A stretch of DNA of 35,014 bases from Poteriospumella lacustris (lineage: Eukaryota; Sar; Chrysophyceae; Chromulinales; Dinobryaceae), in NCBI GenBank assembly GCA_008000375.1, contig SMOI01000046.1, positions 3,270-38,283 of the forward strand, in the 5' to 3' direction. A program made the position numbers and the translations under genes. Every line of letters begins with the position of its first letter. Within the stretch, counting starts at the first letter, position 1. Of this stretch, positions 21,701 to 31,600 are shown in pieces. Below the pieces are notes generated by a model. It was not told where the DNA came from, did no database searches, and worked only from the letters and a program-made list of their open reading frames with translations.

Positions 21701-22363
21701 GCGGCAGCGTCTTCAGCGTCAGCAGGATCGTCGTGGTTCAGCAAGGCTGCCTCTAAGTCCACTGCCGTAGAGTCAACGACGACGGTGACGCCCTCCACTT
21801 CGACCGACAACCTCGCCGCGGGGAAGGAAGCGACCGTGACGGCGGCGGTGGTCGATGCATCGGTCACGGCAAAGCCCATGAGCGTTCTTGTCGTAGTGTC
21901 GGATGATGCCCCGGTGGCGAACGAGACCGCTGTGAAGGTCGAGGACGACGTCGTCGTGGTCGATTCCCCGGTCAAGTCGAAGCTCGTGGAGCAGACGAGC
22001 CCGTCGTCCCCGGTGGTCACGGCCTCGGCGGTCGTGGTGGCCGTGGACGTGTCTACTCCCGAGATTGTCATCGACGTCGCCACCCCGTCGCGCGCCGACG
22101 AAACGACCATGACCAAGCAGCAAAAGGCGCAAGACGACGATCCGACGCAACAGAAGATCGAAATGCTGGTGGATGAAGCGTCTGCCAATGCGCAGCTGAC
22201 GACTACCCCCGCGACGACTGACGCCGCCGCTGCGACGACGGCCAAGCCGACGACGGCCAGCAAGACCGCCAGTGGTAAAAAAGGCGCCGCGAAGAAAGCG
22301 GAGAAAGTCGAAGCAGCGGCTGCGCCGACGAAGAGCATTCTTAGCTTCTTCAAACGCGCGTAA
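15752..22363 (+). CDS. CHD-family ATP-dependent chromatin remodeller
   Basis: Exons 15752-15763, 15833-16010, 16079-17274 and 17384-22363 predict 2121 residues; introns are 69, 68 and 109 bp. The first 12-bp exon is the weakest part of the model: it supplies the only nearby ATG in phase. Chromodomain 1 is about 83-185; chromodomain 2 is split, about 198-208 and 351-385, by an acidic insert. The SNF2 ATPase has DEMGLGKTIQ (motif I, spliced at GLGK), DEAH near 573, LTGTPLQNN and, in the helicase-C lobe, [21 protein letters not shown]. Sequence style resembles subfamily III (CHD6-9/Kismet), as do SANT-like segments near 1110-1145 and 1766-1800. The C-terminal third is Ala/Thr/Ser-rich with polyQ at 920-927 and ends in KSILSFFKRA. 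Such proteins slide nucleosomes at transcribed genes. Confidence 0.92.
17318..17350 (+). repeat. TTG/CTG microsatellite in CHD intron 3
   Basis: Trinucleotide TTG with interspersed CTG fills the middle of the third intron and merges into its T-rich acceptor tract. It makes this the longest intron of the gene (109 bp against 68-69 bp). Confidence 0.8.
18755..18778 (+). repeat. CAA-CAG repeat encoding eight glutamines
   Basis: Four CAACAG hexamers encode Gln920-Gln927 just after the CHD ATPase. The alternation of CAA and CAG makes slippage less likely than a pure CAG tract. Confidence 0.85.
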
Positions 22364-22427
22364 AACTCCTCTCGATGCCAGCCGTGTGTTGTCTCCAGCC
22401 GCCTCGCGCGTGGCCTATTCTTAGTTT

Positions 22428-22457
22428 GTTTCGTGTCGTGTCGTTTCGTGTCGTGTC
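22428..22457. repeat. 15-bp tandem duplication downstream of the CHD gene
   Basis: GTTTCGTGTCGTGTC occurs twice without a spacer, 65 bp after the CHD stop, in the 236-bp convergent gap before the DUF707-like gene. Identical copies suggest recent slippage. No function is evident. Confidence 0.8.
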
Positions 22458-22599
22458 ACCAAACACAACACACTCTCTCCCTCTCTGTAACATAGCATAC
22501 CATGGATATCTCGTTTCTCATACATCGTTACCTTCTTCTTACAACTTACACGATGGCCGAGGGCGCGAGACGAAGAGTTTGAGAGACAGGAACCTCGCG

Positions 22600-23657
22600 T
22601 CACGGGAGAGGGCAGGCGTGGAGATAGTCCTTGACGGCGCCGTTCCACGAAGAGTTCGACAAATCCAGGTGTTTGCGACATTGGCTGAGGGAAATGCCGC
22701 GGTATTTCTGATAGTGCCGCTCTTGTGCCATCACGGCGTTCCATTTGTCTTCGACACGGGTATTGTCGGTGCGTCCGGCACCCGTCCCGGTGCCGTCTTG
22801 CTCATGGGCAAAGACGACGCTGCTCATGATGCCCATGCGATGTCCCGGGACACGCTGTTTGGCGTAACCGTTGTACCAAAAGTCGTAGCCCCAGGCGTAC
22901 GGATTGACTTCCGGGCACAACAGTTCCCACAACGCTTCATACGCCGGCATGGTCAACAGCCACGCGAAGATCTCCACAAAACTGCTCACGTATCCGATGG
23001 TGTTGGGCTGGGGAGGCGTCTGCATAATGTTGCGGAATTTCTGGCCACCGCCTTTATTCGCGCCGGATATCTGCACAGAATGAAAACGGGACAAACAAAC
23101 GGAGTTAGCCAATATCAGTGGATATGCCGAGACAGCGGTGCTGTTACCATTGGCGAGAGAACAGACAAGCGATTGCAGGATAGAGCATCAATCATTTGCT
23201 GCAGTAGTGATCCGGACGTACTGGTGGGTGCTCTGATATCATCCAGAAGGATGAAGACGTATTGATAGGCTGCCCGGATGAGCGCCGGTTGTAGGCTGTA
23301 CATGTTCTCGGTGACTTTCTTGCCGATGTTCTCCACGATATCGCATCGACTGGACAAGTAGCTCCACTTCTTGGCGTTCTCGGGTGATGTCCAAAACTCA
23401 GATTCGGTTCTGGAGGTGTACACGTAGATCACACAATCCCATTGCACGGCTGGTGTCGATGCACGTGTTGGTCCGAGAAGATTGACAATGTTGTCGTACA
23501 CCACCTGCAGACGGTCTGATCGACCAAGACCAGGCACCACCAATATCCCTTTCCCCATCGATTCAGCGTTGATTGACAGTCGAGGTGAGGTAAGCCAACA
23601 GCCAATGACGCCGACCAGGACCCAACCCACTCTCCAAGACACTGTCCTCAAGATCAT
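22600..23657 (-). CDS. DUF707/glycosyltransferase-like type II membrane protein
   Basis: Exons 23657-23148 and 23070-22600 give 326 residues; the 77-bp intron 23071-23147 is GT-AG, phase 0, and joins LSPM to ISGANKGGG. An in-frame stop sits directly before the ATG. Residues 8-22 form one hydrophobic anchor after a short basic end, then the protein should face the ER/Golgi lumen or the outside. Conserved-looking blocks are KGILVVPGLGRSDRL, CDIVENIGKKVTENMYSLQP, YVFILLDDI, and in exon 2 NPYAWGYDFWYNGYA and DNTRVEDKW. The FILLDD and GWGxDF-like pattern resembles plant DUF707 proteins, thought to be sugar transferases, and I recall close relatives in diatoms and oomycetes. The activity is inferred. 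It is divergent from the carboxypeptidase gene. Confidence 0.8.
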
Positions 23658-24000
23658 TTAACTTGTCGACAGTACAAATGACCACAACTTGGCCGATATC
23701 GGTATATCTGTAGGGTTCGGCGCAGCTGATTGTATTCAATAACGTTGCAGTTGTCTCTATCCATTACATATTGGACAAGAACTCTTTCACTTTCTTCCAA
23801 ACCGAGCAGATCAAATTTAATGAGCTTCGTGTCAAATTTGTAACGTCTTTTTCGCCCGCCGGCGGAACGGCAAAGAGGCAAAACCAGGGAGGGGGTATGT
23901 AAGGAAAGACTTGAGGAGCGACACCAGAAATTGCTGAAAAGACAAAAGGAATCGAGTCGGGCACAAGGAGGAATAGTTATTAATCCATCGTGTAGTTACC
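23658..24000. promoter_or_regulatory. Divergent promoter region, DUF707-like and carboxypeptidase genes
   Basis: 343 bp between two start codons that both encode secretory-pathway proteins. A 75-codon frame without ATG overlaps it and looks random. No named element was recognised. Confidence 0.4.
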
Positions 24001-25965
24001 ATGATCTATCTGACGTTGTGGGTGGTGACCCTGCTTTTGGCGGTGTCGACAAGTCACGGCAAACGAGTTTTGAAAGTAGATTCTGACGATATCGGAGTGA
24101 TAGAAAATGAGATCGAGGACTACGGTCATCGAAAATTGGCATCAGAAGCTCTTCCCAAGGCGGAAGAGCATCGAGTGACGAACCTGCCGGGTTTGACCAA
24201 GGATGACGTCGTCACTCAATTCGCTGGCCATTTACCCGCCGATCCTGCCCACGGTGGCAACTTTTTCTACTGGCTCTTTGAAAGTAAAAAAGATGCGGAC
24301 AAAAAGCCGTTGATTATTTGGCTGAACGGTGGACCTGGCTGTTCCTCTATGGATGGCCTCTGGTTGGAATTGGGACCGTTCCGAATTGTCGATGGTGGCC
24401 GCACGGTGAAATGGAACAAATATTCTTGGCACGAAGCGGGTAATTTACTGTTCGTGGATCAACCTGTTGGTACGGGCTTGTCGTTCACCAACGGCAAAGA
24501 AGGGTTGGCCAAGAACGACAAAATGGTCAACGAGCACTTCTACACGTTTTTGACGAATTTCCTGTCGGTTCACGATCGATACGTCAGTCCGACTGCTGGT
24601 GGTATTGGTGGATCAACCCGACGTCGAAGCCGTCCCATCATCTTCACGGGCGAGTCTCATGCGGGCCATTACATCCCCAGTTTGGCACGGTACATTCTTG
24701 AACAAAACCAACAACCGGAGAACGCACTAGAGATTGTGGTCCAGGGCATTGCCTTGGGCAATCCTTGGATTGACCCCGTGAATCAATACAATCCCGCCGA
24801 ATTTGCTCATGGATTGGGGATCATCAATCGCGGACAAGTGAATCGTTTGAAAGAACAAGAGCGACAGTGTCGCCAACTGCTGCAAGACGGCAAACTCAAC
24901 AACAAAGTCTGTATGAACCTCCTCGACGATGTCATCGAGGCCTCCTCCGTCCACAATGGCGCCAAGGTCATTATGTACGATACACGTCAATACGCCCAGA
25001 ATGCCAACGCCTTTCCGCCGGGTCATGACGCCGTCGAGACCTATTTGAACCGCGCGGACGTACGTCGTGCGATTCATGCGACACGTACCCCTCAACGGTA
25101 CGTGGAATGTGCGGATCCACCGTATTTCGCGTTGTCGCATCAAGATGGCAAGGGTGTCACCGACGAGTTATCATATCTGTTGGACCGGGGGCTGCCGGTG
25201 TTGATCTATCTGGGTCAATACGATTTGATCTGCAACCATATGAACATGGAGAAGGTCTTGGATGGGTTGTGGTGGACGGGGCGGAATGACTGGCTCACTG
25301 CCCAGCCAGGTGTATGGATGCAGGGCAATCGCCCCGTCGGGTATATTCGCCGGCACAAGAACCTGCAGTCGTTGTTAGTGATGAACGCGGGCCACATGGT
25401 GCCCATGGATCTACCCGACGTCTCTCTCGCGATGCTGCAAACCTTTGTCAGTGGCGGAGACTTCGCCTCGGGCGTGTCGAAGATCGGGGTGACCGTGTCG
25501 CCGTCCTCGCTCTGTTCCATGTCCGCGACCGAACCCGCCACAGCGACAGCCGCACAAGCGGTCGCCTCGGCGACCGCTACCGCCGGAGCCAAGGAGCAAC
25601 GTCGTCGTCAGCTACTCGACGGTGCACGCGCCAGCAACCATTTGCAGTTCTACCCGGTGCTGATCCACGCGACGCCGCTGGAGACGCAGGTCTTCCTCCG
25701 CATTCGAATGCAACCGCTGACCAACAGCGGCGGCGGTGGCGGCTATCATCACTCCGCGTCGTCCATCGCCTCTGCGCACAAGATGCAGCAGGCGTGGGAC
25801 GCCCTGGCGTCGTCCTCGTTCTACCTCTTGGTCGAACCGACCGATCAAGTCATTCGCTTCAGCGAGAATCGGACCTGGTACACCGCCATGAACAGTCACC
25901 GCTACCAGGCCCACCACCATCTCCAGAACAACAACGGCAGTGCCGCCACCAATGGCACGCACCGC

Positions 25966-26008
<43 letters not shown>

Positions 26009-27357
26009 GTGGTAGTGGCGGTGGATTGCATGCGAATTCACCGCAACAGCAGCAGCAACAACAGCATCACTTGGACATCGTCATCGCCGGCCTGCAATAC
26101 GGCGTCGTGTACACGTTCTCGCTGCATCACGAGTACGACACGGCCGCGTTGCCGAGCCATTTGCCTGCGTCCTTTGCGCGCAGTATTCACACCAAAGTGG
26201 GCTGCTTTGCGGCGGGGTTCGAACAGTGCTGCGGTCGTGGCGACTGTGTCTTGGCCACGCAACAGAGCCCCACCCCGCACTGCCATTGCGACGCCGGCTA
26301 TTCCGGTGAACACTGCGACCACTACGCCATCATGGGCGTGTCCTCGACCGCGTCGCATCGTCGCCAGTTGCAGTTCGCCAATGTCTCGGCGACGGATTCG
26401 ATGTGTCCGCGTCGAGTAACACCCGCCGCGACGGCGTTTCACGTCGCCTTACGGCAACTGCCCCATCGAACCGCGTCCACGTCCACGTCGCCGGTGGTGG
26501 CGGACGTGGCCGCTCCTTCGGCTGCAACGACAGCGTCGTCGGGGGCGGTGGCCAATGGCAAACCGTCCGCGGTGAAGTGTGGCGCCGGCGATGGCGACGG
26601 TGGTGGGGAGGAAGCGGATGTCTCGCCGTGCTGCACGGCGGCGTCGATGCGGGTGCTGCACAAATCGATCGCGGCGGATTCGAACGTCCACGCGCACACG
26701 AACGAGTACCGCGTCGTGCAACGACAGCGGTTGCAGTCGGGTTTGACGCAGCTGCTGCGGTCGTTGCCGTCGCCGTCGTCGGTGGGTGGCGGTGGTGGTG
26801 GCGGTGCGGCGATCCGCGTGCAGGTGACGGAACTGGGCAGCAACGAGGGCGGTCGACGGGGTCAGAGCCTGTCCGTCAACGTCTGTGGGCCTCCGGCGGT
26901 GGTGATGGCGGCCCTGAAACAGTTCTCGTCGATGGTCGACAGCGACACGGTGGACGTGAAAGGTGCGCACGACCTGTACGCCATCCAAGGACCCGTCGTC
27001 GTCAAGGCGGCCGCTCTGGCGGCGGCGTACCAACCGGCGTCATCGTCAGCGGTGGCCGTGAAGGCACCGACGACACCGACGACCGGGGCGTCCCAAACCG
27101 ACGGCGCACTCAAAAGTTCGACGCTGCGCAAGGAAACGACGACGCGGCCACGCGCGGTGGACCCCACAAAGACTTCGGCAGCAGGCGCCGCGACGGATGC
27201 TGCGTCGGTGGCGGTGGAGTCGTCATCGGCGTCGTGGTCGTTCAGTTCGGTGGCGAACATCGCACTGGCGATCGTCGCGGTGATTTCGCTGTCGTTGGGT
27301 CTGGCTCGGTGCTATCCTCGCCAACCATCATCGAGTTTGCGCCTGTACAATCGATGA
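24001..27357 (+). CDS. S10 serine carboxypeptidase with EGF-like and transmembrane extension
   Basis: A single exon of 1118 residues. Residues 1-20 are a signal peptide; residues 60-480 are an S10 carboxypeptidase of the yeast KEX1/CPY type, which removes C-terminal residues from peptides at acid pH. Seen are the oxyanion segment NGGPGCSS (109-116), nucleophile Ser219 in GESHAGHY, Asp408 in GQYDLICN and His465 in NAGHMVPMD; the residue after Ser219 is His where Tyr is usual. The next 600 residues are unusual: Ala/Thr-rich linker, a beta-rich stretch near 540-720 broken by 13 serines and a polyQ tract, an EGF-like module at about 735-775 (CCGRGDC to CHCDAGYSGEHC), a Ser/Ala-rich region and a membrane span at about 1083-1102 with a short cytosolic tail. 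This predicts a type I membrane enzyme of the late Golgi, vacuole or cell surface. Confidence 0.93.
25969..26007 (+). repeat. (AGC)13 encoding a polyserine tract
   Basis: Thirteen pure AGC codons encode Ser657-Ser669 in the carboxypeptidase extension; a CAG/CAA glutamine tract follows about 35 bp on. Purity of the tract suggests it is length-polymorphic. Confidence 0.92.
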
Positions 27358-28601
27358 TACCCTGCCCGTGTACTCTGTAGTGGTGTGCTGTGTAGTGTGT
27401 CGTGTGTAGGGTGTAGGTGAGTCTGTTGTGTGTGTGTCAGCGTCCTCAGCGTCCTCAGCGTCACCATCGTGTTCGATGGTCGTGTTCACTGTGAGAGCCG
27501 GGTACGTGGTTTAAACAAGTAACTGCACTGCTTCACTACTACTGTGCTTCTGTTGTGTACCTACCTACCTGTATGTTGGTTGGCGGTAATCGCATGTCAG
27601 ACGGTCACTGTTGGTCGACAACAGCCGCCGCCGAGTCGATTATGTAGCCGCAGCAGAGCGAGCCCTTCGGCCGTTTCGAAACGTCCGTCGCGTCGCTCTC
27701 ACTCTTGGCTCTCGCCCCGCCGCTTGGCGATCGACCAACTGAGAGTGTCACACTCACAGGGACCTACGGGTTGTAGTATATCACACGGAAAGCATTATCG
27801 AAGTCAAAGAACTGGATTATTTGAAGCCTGTTCACACATGAGTGGGACCGGTGACGATGACTCGACTCGACTCGTCGCTTGTGCAGCACCCACCCACCTA
27901 CCCACCCAAACTAACTACAGTGGCCACACGTCTATGTGCACGTGTGTGTATATGTGCGTCTATGCGTGTGTGTGTGTCTTTGCGATTCAACGCACACCGT
28001 GACCCGAACAAAACAAAACCAAACAAAACGAAACCACCAACACTACACTACACCACAATACACCACAGTACACCACACTACACCGCACTACACTGCATTG
28101 CACTGCGTCCCTCAATACCAAACGGCAACGACAACAGTACCTGCATGTGTACCGCGTATTGCCGTCCGTTTCCACGACCCCATACCGCAGACAGATGCAC
28201 GTGGACCACACAAAAACACAAAACAAAAGCAAAACAAAAATGAGAAATCAACGAGCGCGGTTCACTGCGTCGAGTACAAAGACGTCACCGTAGCGGTGTG
28301 AGCGGTGTGTGAGGTGTGCGAGAGAGACTACTTCTACTTTCGCTGCGGAACCAAACAGGAAAGATCCGTTGGGGTGGCGCGCCTTTCTCTCTCTCTTCTC
28401 TCCCGACGAGACGAGACGCGACGCGACGCGGCCAGAGCAAGAACCACCGCCAAACGAAAAAAACAAAAAACTGGCAACGAGAAACAACCCGTTTGACAAA
28501 CGAAACCGACGCAAACGCCCCCACACTGATGAAAAACAAACTACTGCTGCACATGGCCCTAACGACGACGGCAATGACGACGGGGGGGGGGGTCGTTCTC
28601 T
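27358..28601. other. Long convergent intergenic region rich in simple repeats
   Basis: No gene is supportable in these 1244 bp. Contents: a 9-bp tandem (CAGCGTCCT, about 27438-27460); a perfect 7-bp stem with TGTT loop (ACCATCG 27463-27469, CGATGGT 27474-27480); CCTA/CCCA-rich runs near 27555-27570 and 27890-27910; GT-rich patches near 27940-27980; a 10-bp tandem array (28041-28106); AAAAC-rich patches; and an 11-base G run (28582-28592) next to the VPS9 stop. These are probably 3' UTRs and slippage products. Confidence 0.6.
28041..28106. repeat. Tandem array of a 10-bp unit
   Basis: About 6.6 consecutive 10-bp units related to CACCACACTA, in strict 10-bp register with one to four changes per unit. 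It lies between the carboxypeptidase and VPS9 genes. Confidence 0.85.
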
Positions 28602-31600
28602 TTACGCGTCGCCATCGTCGTCTGCCGGCAACGTCGCCTCGACCGCGGCCACTTGCGCAGCGAAGTATTCGGGGTCGATCTTCAGCGAGGAGGCCTCGAC
28701 GTACGTCACGAAGTCGATGGCCGACCGCAAGTTGATCAGGCAATAGCCCGACTTGCCCATCAGTCGCTTCGGGTTCAGATACGCGTGGATGTACTCGGCG
28801 TTCGACACCAACCGCGGGATCTTGCTCTGCAGCACCACCCAAATGAACAGCGGCAAGAAGTCGTCTGCCCCCGCCAGCGCCAGCTTCGGCTTCGCTTCTT
28901 CTTCGTCCTCTTCGTCGTCGTCCACTTCGACTCGCTCGTTCTCCTCCCCTTCGCCGTCTCCCGCCTCTAAGCGTTCTCCGCCTTCGTCGTCTCGTTTCGT
29001 CGCTTCAGAGGTGACCGAAGGGACCGCCGTTTCACCGCTCGGTGACGACGATTCGCCGTGGGCAGCGGCAGTAGCAGTGGCAGCAGCAGTGGCAGCAGCA
29101 GTGGCAGCGGTAGCGGCAGCGGCAGCTGTAGCTGTTGTAGGGGCGGCAGTACTGTGCGGGCTATTCGCCCCGCTGGTTGAGACCGCTGTGTCATCTGGAT
29201 CCTGCGCATGCTGCTTGGCGGCCTGTTGCTCGAGGTAGAGCTTCTCCTCTTGGCGCTTGCGGGCGACGGCCAGCGACCGGAAGATCACCGTCACGCACTT
29301 CACCTACCACACCGCACACCACACACCACACACAGACACGAGCGTCATCAGCAACAGCGACGGAGACAGAGACGGTGGGGGGGGGGCACTTACAATGCAC
29401 GCGACTTTGTCGCCGGGCGTCCGGAAGTTGTTGATCGCCTTCAGCTCGCGTCCCGCCTGACGCAGCATTTCCTCTTCGAAATAGGCGGGCGGGATCTCCA
29501 AATGTGCCGGGGTGATGAACGTCGAGAGGATTTGCATACGCCGCATCAACTGGCGGTCTTCGTCGACGGTTTCCGTCAATTTGTACGCGTGTTGCCCGAT
29601 GCGATGGAGCACGTATTGTTCGAGGCCATCGCGGGCACAAATCAATTCGTCTTCGGTCTGCAACACGCGGAAGGCCGCGTCTCGCACGAGCCGCGCTTCC
29701 AAATCGTCGAAGAACTGGCGACACCGTTCATCCAGCTTGTGCGTTCCGTAGAAGATGTAGCCCAGCTGCCGCACAGACACACACACAGAGACACAGACAC
29801 ACACCGTATAGAGCAGAGGACGACACACGTCAGACACAAACACACACCCTCGAGGAGCAAGCAGAGGCAGAGGCGTGAGGCTCGGGTTACCTTGTCTTTC
29901 TTGCCTACCGGAGGCGACGCGTCACCGTGAGGCCCCAGCACCGAGAGAATAAACGCCCTGCAGACACACAGACACACACAGACACACAGGCAGCATTAAC
30001 ACAAGCTCACATCGACTGGAGAAGGTGAATGGGGAGGCAGTGGACGTACTTGGTCATGAACTGCAAGTCGGCAGACTTCGCAAACAACTGCAAAAAGGAT
30101 TCGTACGGCAACGCGGGGGGCTCCTCGTCACCTGCACCGCCTTCACCGCTGCTGCCACCGCTGCTGTCACCGCCTTCGCCACTGCCATCCGCGAGTGCAT
30201 GACCACTGCCGGGACCGTCCGTGACACGTCCCGCGGTCGAGTAGTTGTACGAGCGCACCAAATCGGCTTCGTTGCCCAACGTACGGGGGTTGAAATGGGC
30301 CACGTCCCTGTCACTCGTGAGCAGGGCGGTCAAGCCGTCGTCTCCGGTCACACCGCTGCCAATGGCGGTGGCCGACGAGGATGGCTCCAACAAACTCTCC
30401 AGACTCGTCAAATCGGGGTACCGTCTCGTCACCGCTGCGTTTCGTCGATGAGCATTGGCGCTGCCGAAGAGCGCATCGTCTTCGAAGCCGCTGTCGGCAC
30501 CGTCGTCATCGTCGTTGTCGTCGCCATACGCGTCCGCTTCCCCCGCGACCAACGACGGTGTCACATCAACCGCCGCACGTGCCGTGCGAATTGCACCACC
30601 GACACCGACACCACCGCCACTGCTACCGTTCCGCAGCGACTCAGACAGTTCGTACGCATCGATAACTGCTTGTTTCTCGTCCAGTAACCGTCGTAACCGT
30701 GTGATTTCTTGTTTCAAACGATGATTTTCGGCCAGTAGCGAGGCGGTGGAGCTGTCACCCGTCGCCACCGCCGCCGCCGTCTCCGTAGCCGCAGCCGTCG
30801 CTGTCGCCGTCGCTGTAGCAGCGACAGCCAGGGACGATGGAGTGCCCGAGATCGATCCCTGTCGACTCTTATGCTGAGCCGGCTTGTCGCCCGACGCGAT
30901 CAGATCGTTGTACAGCGACTGCGCTTGCTCCGAGTTCATCATTTCCATTTTGTGGCGGACGCCTCCCCATCGTCCGCCCAGCAGGTACTTGCCGGGATAC
31001 CACTTCTCTCCCGCACCGTTCGGTGTGGTTGGTGCGGATCCACGTGACGCCTTTGAGGACGAGGACGGCGTCACTCGTTTCGAGCCGGAGGGTGAACTGA
31101 CGAGTGCCGACAGATCCGCGGCGGATGTTGACGGTGCAGGCGACAACGAGCGCAGCACAGGCTCCGCTTTTGGTGTGGGAGGGGGAGACAACTGTCGTGG
31201 GACGAGCGGTGGCTGAGTTGTCACGACGGGGCCACCCGAAGTCGACCGCGCCAACGCAGCTCTGCGGGGATTGGGTGACGACGAAGGCGCCGGCAACGAC
31301 TCGACGGGACCTGTGCGGTCCACGACGGGCGGCTGACCAGAACTGGACAAGAGACGACTTCGAACTGGAGACGTCGACAAGGGCTGCCGAAGACCTTTCA
31401 AACCAACCGGGACCGCGTCAGCCAAGGCCGTCAGTGCGGCATCGCTGGCCTCCGACGTAGCGAAGAGTGAAGAGTCATCGTCGTCGAATAAATCCGATGA
31501 AGGCTTTTTCGATCGCCCCAATGGGATTGCAGGTTGAGATGCAGGTACTGACGTCGTATGGGACTGTAGAAAAGAGTCGAGCTCCTGGTCCACCATGTTC

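Noticed and set aside
21178-22353. 391-codon minus-strand ORF
   Set aside because: Antisense to the Ala/Thr/Val-rich end of the CHD protein; its composition is the mirror of that region.
23654-23881. 75-codon minus frame upstream of the DUF707-like gene
   Set aside because: It has no ATG start, no motifs, and a stop directly precedes the DUF707-like ATG in that gene's frame.
26403-27380. 325-codon plus-strand ORF
   Set aside because: Shifted frame of the carboxypeptidase extension, low-complexity Gly/Arg/Val translation of GC-rich codons.
27463-27480. 7-bp hairpin as an intrinsic terminator
   Set aside because: There is no following T-run and the genome is eukaryotic, where this mechanism is not used for protein genes.
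27544-28301. Several overlapping plus-strand ORFs in the long gap
   Set aside because: They translate simple repeats (Tyr/Thr/His-rich, Cys/Val-rich) and show no domain or splice pattern.
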